Below are positions 6,036 to 6,545 of a DNA stretch of 6,545 nucleotides, one piece after another. Numbering within the stretch: the stretch's first letter is position 1; every line of letters starts with the position of its first letter. The notes beneath the pieces were generated by a model that saw only the letters and a program-made list of their open reading frames with translations, searched no databases and had not been told where the DNA came from. The stretch comes from an uncultured Erysipelotrichaceae bacterium. GTDB lineage: Bacteria; Bacillota_I; Bacilli_A; Erysipelotrichales; Coprobacillaceae. A program made the translations under genes and the position numbers. Location: positions 1-6,545 of the forward strand of contig CALDMQ010000079.1 in NCBI GenBank assembly GCA_937917505.1, given 5' to 3'.

Positions 6036-6052
6036 AGAAATATAACCTCTTT
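6027..6052 (-). terminator. Weak hairpin with T6 tract after the partial upstream gene
   Basis: On the minus strand, AAAGA (6052-6048) pairs with TCTTT (6038-6034) across a 9-base loop, followed by G and TTTTTT (6032-6027). The stem is short and almost all A-T, so it is a poor terminator by itself. Its position, 15 bases after the stop of the upstream gene, is the reason for listing it. It overlaps the candidate -35 of the next gene. Confidence 0.25.
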
Positions 6053-6066
6053 AGAAAAATAATGAT

Positions 6067-6545
6067 TTATTCTTTATAATCTTGACATATGCTAAAAGTA
6101 ATAGATGTAAGTTTGGATTCTTCATCAAATGACTTATTCACTGTAATGTCTTTATTATGACTTATATAATTTATACTTTCAGAATCCTCTTTAATAATGC
6201 GTACTCTTGCCTCGTTAACATCTTCATAAACATCGTCAATCTTTAAATAGTGTGCTATTAAATCAATTACATCTTTAGGCAAAAATGTTTCTTTTTCTAT
6301 TCCTTTTAAATTGTTAAATTCTATTGAAAAACCTATAGATTCATCAAAAGTATCATCTGATGCAAAACTTCTATGGATATCATATAAGATATTATCTTTT
6401 TCAAATTCTAGTCTTGCTACTGCAACAATTGAATATCCGATTCTTTTGGTATAACTGATATCATTTTCATTAGTAAAGTGATTATCTTTTAAAAATTGAG
6501 TCATATCTTCTAATGATTCTTGTGCTAATATCAAAATATCCTTAT
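6067..6545 (-). CDS. Exported-domain protein, paralogue of the zinc-ribbon membrane protein (C-terminal fragment)
   Basis: The frame is open to the window edge: 158 complete codons before the TAA at 6069-6067, with no stop upstream, so the N-terminus lies outside. A TTG at 6534 is not a credible start. The sequence is a polar, acidic domain with no membrane segment in the visible part. It aligns along its length with the C-terminal domain of the next gene: FLKDNHF against FLEKNQF, KDNILYDI against KDNHNYTL, VIDLIAHYLKIDDVYEDVNEAR against a VNLLADYMGLENIY helix pair, and a shared SIT near the end. The two are therefore a tandem duplication, and the missing N-terminus probably carries the same zinc ribbon and membrane segment. 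The function of the domain is not recognised. Confidence 0.75.
   Translation of the reverse strand, partial: KDILILAQESLEDMTQFLKDNHFTNENDISYTKRIGYSIVAVARLEFEKDNILYDIHRSFASDDTFDESIGFSIEFNNLKGIEKETFLPKDVIDLIAHYLKIDDVYEDVNEARVRIIKEDSESINYISHNKDITVNKSFDEESKLTSITFSICQDYKE

Noticed and set aside
1..6545. tRNA, rRNA, CRISPR array, precursor peptide or phage genes
   Set aside because: I looked for repeat-spacer patterns, tRNA-like cloverleaf arms and small peptide genes next to the ligases and saw none I could support.

Overview
The window is AT-rich, with strong AGGAGG-type ribosome binding sites, very short intergenic gaps and codons rich in A and T. This suggests a low-GC Gram-positive gut bacterium. 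A zinc-ribbon/membrane protein with a His/Thr/Tyr-rich linker, and that protein's tandem paralogue, would fit the Erysipelotrichales/Coprobacillaceae, but this placement is inference and no marker gene is present. Every intact gene lies on the minus strand. The only plus-strand gene is a decayed transporter.

Right to left, in the direction of transcription: (1) 6067-6545 is the C-terminal part of an exported-domain protein that runs off the window. (2) 5183-5984 holds a related protein in two reading frames: a 46-residue zinc ribbon with linker, then one membrane segment and an extracytoplasmic domain homologous to gene 1. The two parts look like one gene split by a single-base frameshift. 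(3) 4612-5138 is a plus-strand multi-membrane transporter relic, probably MFS, spread over three frames and ending in a strong hairpin. A sequence resembling an insertion-sequence end lies between it and the stop codon of the zinc-ribbon protein.

(4) 4440-1288 is the centrepiece: a tight three-gene operon coding for an ATP-grasp ligase, an alpha/beta-hydrolase (esterase family) and a second, paralogous ATP-grasp ligase. The genes are 2 bp and 1 bp apart, each with its Shine-Dalgarno sequence inside the end of the gene before it. An extended -10 promoter lies just upstream and a hairpin terminator begins at the last stop codon. Both ligases keep the nucleotide- and metal-binding residues and the hydrolase keeps a plausible Ser-Asp/Glu-His triad. 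The set therefore looks like an intact cytoplasmic pathway that activates a carboxylate, joins it to an amine or similar acceptor twice, and uses the hydrolase to transfer or trim the product. The substrate cannot be read from the sequence.

(5) 1205-1 is a two-component system: an OmpR/PhoB-type response regulator followed after one base by a membrane sensor, presumably a histidine kinase, of which only the N-terminal 179 residues are in the window. A terminator separates it from the ATP-grasp operon, so a regulatory link between the two is possible but not shown.
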